This document shows positions 32,982 through 39,754 of a DNA stretch of 64,000 bases, piece by piece (the first letter of the stretch is position 1; every line of letters begins with the position of its first letter). The notes under the pieces are model-generated. The model made no database searches. It was not told the origin of the DNA and saw only the letters and a program-made list of their open reading frames with translations. The DNA comes from PALSA-612 sp963776375 (GTDB lineage Bacteria > Actinomycetota > Thermoleophilia > Gaiellales > Gaiellaceae): positions 70,599-134,598 of the forward strand of contig CAVZMF010000010.1 in assembly GCA_963776375.1 (NCBI GenBank), written 5' to 3'. Position numbers and translations under genes: made by a program.

Positions 32982-33977
32982 TCAAGCAGGCTCCCCGGCA
33001 GGAGCCTCCCGCTGCATGAGCGCCCGCAGCTCGGCGCCGACCTCCTCGATCCGCTCGGCCGCGGCCTGCTCCCGCAGCTCGGCGAGATGCGGCTCGCCGG
33101 CGTCCATCTCCTCGATCCACTCGCGCGCGAACCCGCCCTCGCGGATGTCCGCGAGCAGCCGGCGCATGTTCTCGCGCACGTGCTCGTCGATCACCCGCGG
33201 CCCGCGCGTCAGGTCGCCGTACTCGGCCGTGTCCGAGATCGAGTAGCGCATCCCGGCCAGGCCGCCTTCGTACATCAGGTCGACGATCAGCTTGAGCTCG
33301 TGCAGGCACTCGTAGTAGGCGATCTCCGGCTGGTAGCCGGCGTCCACGAGCGTCTCGAACCCGAGGCGTACGAGCTCCGTGACGCCGCCGCAGAGCACAG
33401 CCTGCTCGCCGAACAGGTCCGTTTCGGTCTCCTCCAGGAACGTGGTCTCGATCACGCCGGCGCGCGTGGCCCCGATCCCCTTCGCATAGGCGAGCGCGAT
33501 CTCGCGGGCGTTGCCGCTCGAGTCCTGGGCGACAGCGGCGAGCGCGGGCGTCCCGTAGCCCTCCGTGAAGATCCGCCGGACGATGTGCCCGGGGCCCTTC
33601 GGCGCGACCATGATCACGTCGTGCCCCGGAGGCGGCGAGATGCGGCCGTAGTGGACGTTGAAGCCGTGTGCGAAGAGCAGCACCGCGTCCGGCTCGAGGT
33701 GCGGGGCAACCTCCTCGTACACGGCCGGCTGCACCTGGTCCGGGAGCAGGAACGCGACGAGCTGCGCTCCCTTCACCGCGTCCGCCGGCGAGGTGACCTG
33801 GAGGCCGGCCTCCTCGGCGGCGGCGCGGGAGGCGCTGCCCTCGCGGAGCCCGACGACGACGTCGACACCCGAGTCGTGGAGGTTGAGCGCGTGGGCGTGG
33901 CCCTGGCTGCCGTAGCCGAGCACGGCCACCTTGCCGGTGAGCAGCCCGAGGTCGCCTTCGCGGAGAACTGTCGCCAT
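32982..33977 (-). CDS. ilvC: Ketol-acid reductoisomerase, class I
   Basis: IlvC rearranges and reduces acetolactate or acetohydroxybutyrate with NADPH and Mg. The 331-residue class I enzyme shows the Rossmann motif VAVLGYGSQGHAHALNL, the catalytic block LFAHGFNVHYGRI, VAPKGPGHIVRR, ETDLFGEQAVLCGG with metal-binding Asp/Glu, and YECLHELKLIVDLMYEGG and SISDTAEYGD in the helical domain. AAGGGAGGATCC before ATG 33977 is a good ribosome site. It lies 14 bases after ilvN in the ilv operon. Confidence 0.95.
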   Translation of the reverse strand: MATVLREGDLGLLTGKVAVLGYGSQGHAHALNLHDSGVDVVVGLREGSASRAAAEEAGLQVTSPADAVKGAQLVAFLLPDQVQPAVYEEVAPHLEPDAVLLFAHGFNVHYGRISPPPGHDVIMVAPKGPGHIVRRIFTEGYGTPALAAVAQDSSGNAREIALAYAKGIGATRAGVIETTFLEETETDLFGEQAVLCGGVTELVRLGFETLVDAGYQPEIAYYECLHELKLIVDLMYEGGLAGMRYSISDTAEYGDLTRGPRVIDEHVRENMRRLLADIREGGFAREWIEEMDAGEPHLAELREQAAAERIEEVGAELRALMQREAPAGEPA

Positions 33978-33991
33978 GGTTGGATCCTCCC

Positions 33992-34507
33992 TTATCGCAG
34001 GACGTGTTGGCGCCGCTTGATGCCTTGCCGGTCGGACGCGCGCGTGAGCCCGATCCTGCCGGTCCGGACGAGCTCCTTGACGCCGTGCGGGCGGACGAGC
34101 TCCTCGAACGAGTCGATCTCCTCCGGGGCGCCGACGACCTCGAACACGAGCGCCTCGGGCCCGAGGTCGGCGACCCGGGCGTGGAAGACCTCGGCGAGCG
34201 CGAGCAGCTCGGCCCGCCGCTCGGGCGGCGCCGTCACCTTGATCAGCGCCAGCTCGCGCTCGACCGACTCGCCGGGCGCGAGCTCGCCGACACGCAGGAC
34301 GTTGACCAGCTTGTGCATCTGCTTCTCGATCTGCTCGAGCGGGTGCTGCTCGCAGTCGACCCGGATCGTGACCCGGGAGACGTCGTGGCGCTCGGTGGGA
34401 CCGACGGCGAGCGAGTCGATGTTGTACCCGCGGCGGGCGAACATGCTCGCGATCCGCATCAGTGCGCCGGGCTTGTTCTCCACCAGCACTGCCAGCGTGT
34501 GCTTCAT
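33992..34507 (-). CDS. ilvN: Acetolactate synthase small (regulatory) subunit
   Basis: IlvN activates the catalytic subunit and gives valine feedback. The 171-residue protein starts with an ACT domain (HTLAVLVENKPGALMRIASM, FARRGYNIDSLAVG) and continues with the second ACT-like half (ELALIKVTAPPERRAELLAL, LVFEVVGAPEEIDSFEEL, VKELVRTGRIGLTR). Length is normal. The ATG overlaps the ilvB stop by four bases. Confidence 0.94.
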   Translation of the reverse strand: MKHTLAVLVENKPGALMRIASMFARRGYNIDSLAVGPTERHDVSRVTIRVDCEQHPLEQIEKQMHKLVNVLRVGELAPGESVERELALIKVTAPPERRAELLALAEVFHARVADLGPEALVFEVVGAPEEIDSFEELVRPHGVKELVRTGRIGLTRASDRQGIKRRQHVLR

Positions 34508-36216
34508 CCCACGACCTCCTCGGGCTCGGCGTACTCGATCAGGTCGAGTGCGGCGGCACCGGCGGGGATCATCGGGAAGCACTGCTCGCGTGGGTCGACG
34601 CGGCAGTCGACGACTGCCGTGCGGCCGAGTGCGAGCGCCTCGGCCAGCACCGGCTCCAGCTCGTCCTCGGACGAGACCGTGAAGCCGGCGGCGCCGTACG
34701 CCTCGGCGAGCGTGGCGTACTCGGGCACCTGGTGCGTCAGGTGCACGTGCGAGAGCCGCTCGTCGAAGAACATCGTCTGCCACTGCTGCACCATGCCCAG
34801 GTAGCCGTTGTTGACGATCACGACCACGATCGGCAGGTCCTCGAGGACGGCCGTGGCCAGCTCCTGGCAGGTCATCTGGAAGCAGCCGTCGCCGTCGACG
34901 CACACGACGGTCGCGTCGGGGCGGGCGGCCTTGGCGCCGACGGCGGCCGGCAGGCCGTAGCCCATCGTCCCGAGGCCGCCCGAGGTGATGAACGTGCGCG
35001 GCCGGTTGCAGACGAGGTACTGCATCGCCCACATCTGGTGCTGGCCGACGCCGGTCGTCCAGACGATGTCGTCGCGGCCGGCGGTCAGGTCGCGCAGCGT
35101 CTCGAGGACGGCTTGCGGCTTCAGCATGTCGCCGCCGTTCCGGGAGTAGCGCAGCGGGAACTCGTCGCGCCACTCGTCGAGCAGGCGGAGCCACGCGTCC
35201 GTGCGCGGGGCGGCGCCGACGGCCCGCACCCGCTCGGCCATCCCGGCGAGGACGTCGGTGAGCGGCCCGACGACGGGAATGTCTGCGGAGCGCAGCTTCC
35301 CGATCTCGGCCGGGTCGATGTCGAGGTGGACGACGGTGGCGGAGGGGGCGAAGGCCGAGAGCCGCCCGGTGACCCGGTCGTCGAAGCGCGCGCCGACGGC
35401 GACCAGGAGGTCGCACTTGTTCATCGCCCAGTTCGACCACTTCGGCCCGTGCATGCCGGGCCAGCCGAAGAAGAGCTCGTGCGTCTCCGGGAACGCTCCC
35501 TTCGCCATCAGCGTCGTCACGACCGGGGCCCGGGCGGCCTCGGCCAACTCGAGCAGCTCAGCGCAGGCATCGGCGTTGAGTACGCCGCCGCCGACGTAGA
35601 GCACCGGCTTCTCGGCGCGGGCGAGCGCCGCCGCGGCGGCGTCGACCTGGCGCGCGTGGACGCGGCGCGGCGGCCGCCAGCCGGGGAGGTCGGGCTCGTC
35701 CGGGTACTCGAACTCGGTCTCCGCCTCCTGGACGTCGCGCGGAATGTCGACGAGCACGGGGCCGCAGCGGCCGGTGCGCGCGACGTGGAAGGCGTCCTTC
35801 AGCACCTGCGGGATGTCCGCGACGTCCTGCACGAGCCAGGAGTGCTTCACGATCGGGATCGTCACGCCGACGATGTCGCACTCCTGGAACGCGTCGGTGC
35901 CGATCAGGTGTGTCCGCACCTGGCCGGTGATGCAGACGAGCGGCGTCGAGTCCATCCACGCGTCCGCGATCGGCGTGACGAGGTTCGTGGCGCCCGGCCC
36001 GGACGTGGCCACCGCCACGCCGACCCGGCCGGACGCACGCGCGTAGCCCTCCGCCATGTGGCCGGCGCCCTGCTCGTGCCGCGCGAGGACGTGCCGAATG
36101 GTCGTGCCGCGGGCCAGCGCGTCGTAGAGCGGGAGCACCGCGCCCCCCGGCAGGCCGAACACGACCTCGACCCCTTCCGCCTCCAGCGACCTGAGCACGG
36201 CGTCGGCGCCGTTCAT
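34504..36216 (-). CDS. ilvB: Acetolactate synthase large (catalytic) subunit
   Basis: IlvB is the ThDP/FAD enzyme condensing pyruvate with pyruvate or 2-ketobutyrate. The 570-residue protein has VEVVFGLPGGAVLPLYDAL, the catalytic Glu in VLARHEQGAGHMAEGYARA, VAVATSGPGATNLVT, QECDIVGVTIPIVKHSWLV, FGWPGMHGPKWSNWA, GLGTMGYGLPAAVGAK and the ThDP motif CVDGDGCFQMTCQELATA, NNGYLGMVQQWQ. The ATG overlaps the stop of the upstream IPMDH-like gene by four bases. Confidence 0.95.
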   Translation of the reverse strand: MNGADAVLRSLEAEGVEVVFGLPGGAVLPLYDALARGTTIRHVLARHEQGAGHMAEGYARASGRVGVAVATSGPGATNLVTPIADAWMDSTPLVCITGQVRTHLIGTDAFQECDIVGVTIPIVKHSWLVQDVADIPQVLKDAFHVARTGRCGPVLVDIPRDVQEAETEFEYPDEPDLPGWRPPRRVHARQVDAAAAALARAEKPVLYVGGGVLNADACAELLELAEAARAPVVTTLMAKGAFPETHELFFGWPGMHGPKWSNWAMNKCDLLVAVGARFDDRVTGRLSAFAPSATVVHLDIDPAEIGKLRSADIPVVGPLTDVLAGMAERVRAVGAAPRTDAWLRLLDEWRDEFPLRYSRNGGDMLKPQAVLETLRDLTAGRDDIVWTTGVGQHQMWAMQYLVCNRPRTFITSGGLGTMGYGLPAAVGAKAARPDATVVCVDGDGCFQMTCQELATAVLEDLPIVVVIVNNGYLGMVQQWQTMFFDERLSHVHLTHQVPEYATLAEAYGAAGFTVSSEDELEPVLAEALALGRTAVVDCRVDPREQCFPMIPAGAAALDLIEYAEPEEVVG

Positions 36217-37169
36217 GCCGCCGTCTCCGGGACGTACTCGGGCACGAACTCGGCATTGCGGTGCGAGGCGGGCAGCAGCGAGACGACGGCGTCGCCGAAG
36301 TCGCGTGTCGTCGCCTGGAGCGTCCTGCGGACCGGGGTGCGGCGCCGTGCGTTGCGGAGGGCGGCCGAGAGCGTGTCCGCCGCATGCTCCTCGCCGAGCC
36401 CTTCGCGCAGCAGCAGCGACGCGGCGAGCAGCATCGAGCTCGGGTCCGCGACGCCGTGCCCGGCATCGTCGGCCGACTCGGGCTGTGCCGGCGCGAAGAC
36501 GGACGGGCCGTTCTCGGCCAGCTGCGCCACGGCCACGAGCCGGTCGTCGCCCGCCTCGCCTGCCGCCAGCTCCTCGAATGCCGCCGCGACGACACCGGCC
36601 GTCACGACGACGTCCAGCCGATCCGGCTCGAACGTCAGCGCGCGCACCGTGTCGGCGAGGCTGAGGTGCTCGACGGCGACCGTGTCGTGCCGCGTGCCCT
36701 CCTCGTCGACGACGGACGCCCAGTGGGCGTCGTGGTCGACCGAGATCAGCCGCCCGCGCCGTCGACGGGCAAACCCGAACGCCTGCTCGACTGTCCAGCT
36801 CTCGGCGTCGGCGTCCAGCGGGCTCAGGAGCACGAAGTCGCTTCGCCGGCAGAGGACGTGCGCGAGCCGTCCCCGCAGGTCGAGTTGCGCCGAGACGCCG
36901 TCCAGCGCGGGCTCGGCGGCATCGGCCACGAGCACGGCCTCGGCGCCCAGCACTGCCGAGCGCGTCGCCGGCGGAAACGGGTGCCCGGACCTCGTCAGCG
37001 CCTCGCTTCCGATCGGTGCGTGGACGTCCTCGACCGCGAATCCGTGCATGCGCGCGACCTTGCGCAGCGCCCGGCTGGCTTCCGCCATCAATTCGGGGCC
37101 GGGGCCGTCGCCTGCCAGGCACGCGACCCTGTGCACCCGTCTGGTACTGCCGTTTGGTCGTCGATCCAC
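36213..37169 (-). CDS. Degenerate isopropylmalate/isocitrate dehydrogenase-like protein
   Basis: The 318-residue product follows the beta-decarboxylating dehydrogenase fold: VACLAGDGPGPELMAEA (normally GDGIGPE), AVLGAEAVLVADAAEP, LDLRGRLAHVLCR, EQAFGFARRRRGRLISVDHD, and VADPSSMLLAASLLLREGLG (normally IANPIATILSAAMLLRY). Key catalytic elements look replaced: the SVDKAN lysine region reads SVDHDA, the metal-binding GDILSD reads VAAAFEE, and HGSAPDIAG reads PAQPESADD. It is thus probably not an active dehydrogenase. AGGAGG before GTG 37169 fixes the start. It is the first gene of the ilvBNC operon after the leader peptide and overlaps ilvB, so a regulatory or structural role in branched-chain synthesis is possible. 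Confidence 0.7.
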   Translation of the reverse strand: MDRRPNGSTRRVHRVACLAGDGPGPELMAEASRALRKVARMHGFAVEDVHAPIGSEALTRSGHPFPPATRSAVLGAEAVLVADAAEPALDGVSAQLDLRGRLAHVLCRRSDFVLLSPLDADAESWTVEQAFGFARRRRGRLISVDHDAHWASVVDEEGTRHDTVAVEHLSLADTVRALTFEPDRLDVVVTAGVVAAAFEELAAGEAGDDRLVAVAQLAENGPSVFAPAQPESADDAGHGVADPSSMLLAASLLLREGLGEEHAADTLSAALRNARRRTPVRRTLQATTRDFGDAVVSLLPASHRNAEFVPEYVPETAA

Positions 37170-37263
37170 GTCGCTCCTCCTGTCCGAATCGGCCGGTACG
37201 AGGACGTACCGGTGGTGTGGTTCTGTTCGGCGTGTGCGGCGTCCAGGGCCGCGTGAGCGACAT

Positions 37264-37282
37264 GTCCCCCTTAACGGGGGAC
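37264..37282 (-). promoter_or_regulatory. Hairpin at the ilv leader stop codon
   Basis: GTCCCCC-GTTAA-GGGGGAC on the mRNA strand has a 7-bp GC-rich stem with the TAA stop of the leader peptide in its loop. A second hairpin, CCGGTACG-TCCT-CGTACCGG (about 37193-37212), lies just before the AGGAGG of the next gene. Neither has a T-run, so control may act on translation or through Rho. Confidence 0.5.
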
Positions 37283-37372
37283 GATGACGAGAAGGGAGAT
37301 AATCGTGAGCGCAACCGCGATCGCCCAGACGGGCATGAGAGTTCTGGTCGCGGTGCGCGTTCTCGACTTCAT
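37271..37372 (-). CDS. ilvL: Branched-chain amino acid leader peptide (ilv attenuator)
   Basis: A 33-codon frame from ATG 37372 (or 21 codons from the internal ATG 37336) precedes the ilv operon. The C-terminal half reads PVWAIAVALTIISLLVIVPR and holds eleven Val, Ile or Leu codons in eighteen, like the VVISVVVIIIPP core of the E. coli ilv leader. The N-terminal part is rich in Thr and Arg (MKSRTRTATRT), and Thr is the isoleucine precursor. A promoter-like TTGACA lies so close upstream that the ATG at 37372 would be only about four bases from the transcript start. A hairpin covers the stop codon. An alternative is a tiny membrane protein. Confidence 0.75.
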   Translation of the reverse strand: MKSRTRTATRTLMPVWAIAVALTIISLLVIVPR

Positions 37373-37382
37373 CGGAACAGCC

Positions 37383-37412
37383 AGTGTGCGGGAGCGACCC
37401 TGTGCTTGTCAA
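37383..37412 (-). promoter_or_regulatory. Probable ilv operon promoter
   Basis: TTGACA (37407-37412, consensus -35) and CACACT (37383-37388) are separated by 18 bases on the minus strand. The predicted start is about 37376, just before the leader ATG 37372. Confidence 0.5.
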
Positions 37413-37416
37413 ATCC

Positions 37417-37455
37417 GAGGGGCAGGCGCTGCGGTTGGAGCAGCGCCTGCCCCTC
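37417..37455. terminator. Strong hairpin terminator after the lectin gene
   Basis: GAGGGGCAGGCGCTGC-GGTTGGA-GCAGCGCCTGCCCCTC is a perfect 16-bp stem with a 7-base loop, 28 bases past the stop of the lectin-like gene and just before the ilv promoter. It should isolate the two operons. GTTGTTCT follows on the plus strand and GGATTTG on the minus strand. Confidence 0.75.
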
Positions 37456-37482
37456 GTTGTTCTGGCTCGAGTTGGGTGACTG

Positions 37483-39210
37483 TCAGAAGCCGCTGACGTC
37501 GACGAGGCGATAGCCCTGTGCGCCGAGGTCGTCGAAGGCCTGCTGGTATTCGTCGACAGTGAGCCGGTGTCGACCCTGCCAGGCGGGCCCGTCCTGATGG
37601 ATCCAGATCGCTGCGTACCGGTCCTCGCCGTTGACGTTGTAGCCGCTCACGTGATCGAGGCGGTAGCCCTGTGCGCCGAGGTCGTCGAAGGTCTGCTGGT
37701 ACTCGTCGGCGGTGAGTCGGTGCCGGGCTTGCCAGGCAGGCCCGTCTTCCTGGATCCAGATCGCGGCGTATCGATCCTGGCCGTTGGCGCAGTAGCCGCT
37801 GACCTTGGCCAGCCGGTAACCCTGGCTGCCGAGGTCGTCGAAGGTCTGCTGGTACTCGTCGGCGGTGAGTCGGTGCCGGGCTTGCCAGGCGGGCCCGTCT
37901 TCCTGGATCCAGATCGCGGCGTAGCGGTCCTCTCCGTCGATGCTGTAGCCGCTGACGTGGATGAGCCGGTACCCCTGGCTGCCGAGGTCGTCGAAGGTCT
38001 GCTGGTACTCGTCGGCGGTGAGTCGGTGCCGGGCCTGCCAGGCGGGACCGCCTCCCTGAAACCAGATGGCGGCGTAACGGTCTTCACCGTCCACCGCGTG
38101 CCCGTTGACGTGAACCAGGCGGTAGCCCTGTGCACCGAGGTCGTCGAAGGTCTGCTGGTACTCGTCGGCAGTCAGATTGTGCCGCGCCTGCCAGGGCGGT
38201 CCGTCGGTCAGCTCCCACAGGCCCGCGTAGTGATCGTCCCGGAAGCGGCACAGTCCCGGCTGGTAGTCCGTCTTCTGCGGCGTCAGGACGTGCCCGATGA
38301 CGTCGCCACCGTCGAACGTCTCGACGAAGATCCGCGCATCCTCAGGCGCCGACTCCACGCCTCCGCCGCCGTCGCTGCCGCCGGCTCCTCCGCTCTCCGG
38401 GTTTCCGACGGGAATGAAGGTAACGCTACCCACGCTCGCCAGCCAGACTTGGCTGTTGTAGACGGCGATGCCGGGCCGGGAGTCGCTGCCGATCTCGTGT
38501 CCGGCGGTGTTTATGAGTAGCTGTTGCGGAGACCACACACCGTCCACGTACTCGGAGACGTACAGCCCGAGATCGCTCTCGTCGATCGAGCTGCCGCCCC
38601 GCCAGACCATGAACAGCCGGGGTCCGAACGGCACCAGCATCGGGCAGTCGACCGAGCCTCGATCGGTCAGCGACTGCTGATCCGACCAGCCGGAGCCGTC
38701 GAAGGTCGACCAGTAGAGATGCTGGTCGCCGACCACGCCGCGCCAGGCCATGAACAGCTGATCCGAGAACACGGCCAGTGACGGGCCGCGGAACGACCCC
38801 CGATCCGGCAGGACCTGCTGATCGGACCACGGAGGTGTCCGATTCTCGTCGGGAAAGGACGCCCAGTAGAGGCGTTGATCGTCGCCGGCACCGCGCCAGG
38901 CCATGAACAGCCTGCCGTTGAAGATCGCGAGCGCCGGGCTATTCCCCGAGCCCCGGTCGCCGAGGTGAATCTGATCCGACCACCCGGAACCGTCGTTGGT
39001 CGCGTAGTACAGATCGTCGTCGCCGTCGATCCCGCGCCACGCCATGAAGCGGGAACCCTGAAACGTCGCCAGGCCCGGTCCGGTCAAGGAGCCACGCCCG
39101 CTGAGCTGGCTCGCGACGGCGAACGGCGGATCGTTGGTCGGTCCGACGAACTCAGACTCGTACAGACCCTGATCGGTGCCTGATCCTCGCCAGTGCATGA
39201 ACAGACTCAT
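37483..39210 (-). CDS. Beta-propeller lectin-like protein with five C-terminal tandem repeats
   Basis: A 575-residue protein without signal peptide. Residues 1 to about 265 hold five propeller-like units with LFMAWRG or FMHWRG, then DQxLYxSxF and GWSDQxxLxDRGS, like bacterial fucose-binding/tachylectin propellers. A Gly/Ser-rich linker near 280 (SGGAGGSDGGGG) follows. From about 305 come five copies of a roughly 51-residue repeat: GPAWQARHRLTADEYQQTFD, DLGSQGYRL, VSGY and DRYAAIWIQ, resembling the bacterial tandem repeat (BTRD1/polyglycine-hydrolase type) domain. The repeats are nearly identical at DNA level, so copy number may vary. GGAGGGTC before ATG 39210 is the ribosome site. It probably binds sugars; the partner is unknown. 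Confidence 0.7.
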   Translation of the reverse strand: MSLFMHWRGSGTDQGLYESEFVGPTNDPPFAVASQLSGRGSLTGPGLATFQGSRFMAWRGIDGDDDLYYATNDGSGWSDQIHLGDRGSGNSPALAIFNGRLFMAWRGAGDDQRLYWASFPDENRTPPWSDQQVLPDRGSFRGPSLAVFSDQLFMAWRGVVGDQHLYWSTFDGSGWSDQQSLTDRGSVDCPMLVPFGPRLFMVWRGGSSIDESDLGLYVSEYVDGVWSPQQLLINTAGHEIGSDSRPGIAVYNSQVWLASVGSVTFIPVGNPESGGAGGSDGGGGVESAPEDARIFVETFDGGDVIGHVLTPQKTDYQPGLCRFRDDHYAGLWELTDGPPWQARHNLTADEYQQTFDDLGAQGYRLVHVNGHAVDGEDRYAAIWFQGGGPAWQARHRLTADEYQQTFDDLGSQGYRLIHVSGYSIDGEDRYAAIWIQEDGPAWQARHRLTADEYQQTFDDLGSQGYRLAKVSGYCANGQDRYAAIWIQEDGPAWQARHRLTADEYQQTFDDLGAQGYRLDHVSGYNVNGEDRYAAIWIHQDGPAWQGRHRLTVDEYQQAFDDLGAQGYRLVDVSGF

Positions 39211-39416
39211 GACCCTCCTCCTCGGTTGACGCCGCCGAGGCTCCCGGACTGACCGCCCGACTTCGAGTAGCAGCCGTGGATGACGCCCTTCGTGTCCGGG
39301 ATGCTGGCCTGGACAGCGCTCGCGATCCCGAAAAGGGCTCCTTCCACGACCAACGCGACGAGCAGCTGCGCGCGGCGGCTTCCACCGACGGCGCGCGGAA
39401 GATGCGCTCGCATCAC
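39207..39416 (-). CDS. Small secreted or membrane-anchored protein
   Basis: A 69-residue protein with a basic N-terminus, one hydrophobic segment (LLVALVVEGALFGIASAV) and then ASIPDTKGVIHGCYSKSGG. The IPDxxGVIHGCYxKxGG motif is a recurring start of exported actinobacterial proteins, where it normally leads into a longer domain; here the chain ends soon after in SGSLGGVNRGGGS. Its TGA overlaps the ATG of the lectin-like gene and its ATG overlaps the stop of the DUF4242 gene, so the three are translated together. Role unknown. Confidence 0.6.
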   Translation of the reverse strand: MMRAHLPRAVGGSRRAQLLVALVVEGALFGIASAVQASIPDTKGVIHGCYSKSGGQSGSLGGVNRGGGS

Positions 39417-39685
39417 TCTCCTCCTTTCGACTGTGCGACCGCCTCCGAGATCCGCTCGAACGGCAGCGCAGCACGCTGCGCGGCCTCGCGGACGGCGTCG
39501 GCCGAGACGGCCTCGTAGAGGAAGAAGCAGGTCTCTTCCTCGGGGACGAAGATCGAGTGCAGGTACCGGACCGGGATTCCCTCGCCTGTCAGCTCGTCCG
39601 CCGCGAGGCGGGCGATCTCGGAGCGGCTACCGACGCCGGCGCCGTCCTCGCGGGAGACATAGAGCTCGACCAGGAACTCGGCCAT
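39413..39685 (-). CDS. DUF4242 (SCO4226-like) family protein
   Basis: A 90-residue ferredoxin-like-fold protein. MAEFLVELYVSREDG, the helix RLAADELTGEGIPVRYLHSI, FVPEEETCFFLYEAVSADAV and FERISEAVAQ match the DUF4242 family, whose Streptomyces member SCO4226 has been described as a nickel-binding protein. It is the first gene of a three-gene overlapping unit with the small secreted protein and the lectin-like protein. That linkage is unexplained. Confidence 0.75.
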   Translation of the reverse strand: MAEFLVELYVSREDGAGVGSRSEIARLAADELTGEGIPVRYLHSIFVPEEETCFFLYEAVSADAVREAAQRAALPFERISEAVAQSKGGE

Positions 39686-39754
39686 GCAGCGACGGTAGGC
39701 ACGCTCCGTCGCGTACGAAATCCCGGAAACCCTGAAACTTTCAGGCGCGGCCCA

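Noticed and set aside
37500..38200. Regularly spaced direct repeats suggestive of a CRISPR array
   Set aside because: The period is about 153 bases, the repeats are in frame and encode a 51-residue protein repeat; there are no short palindromic repeats with unique spacers.
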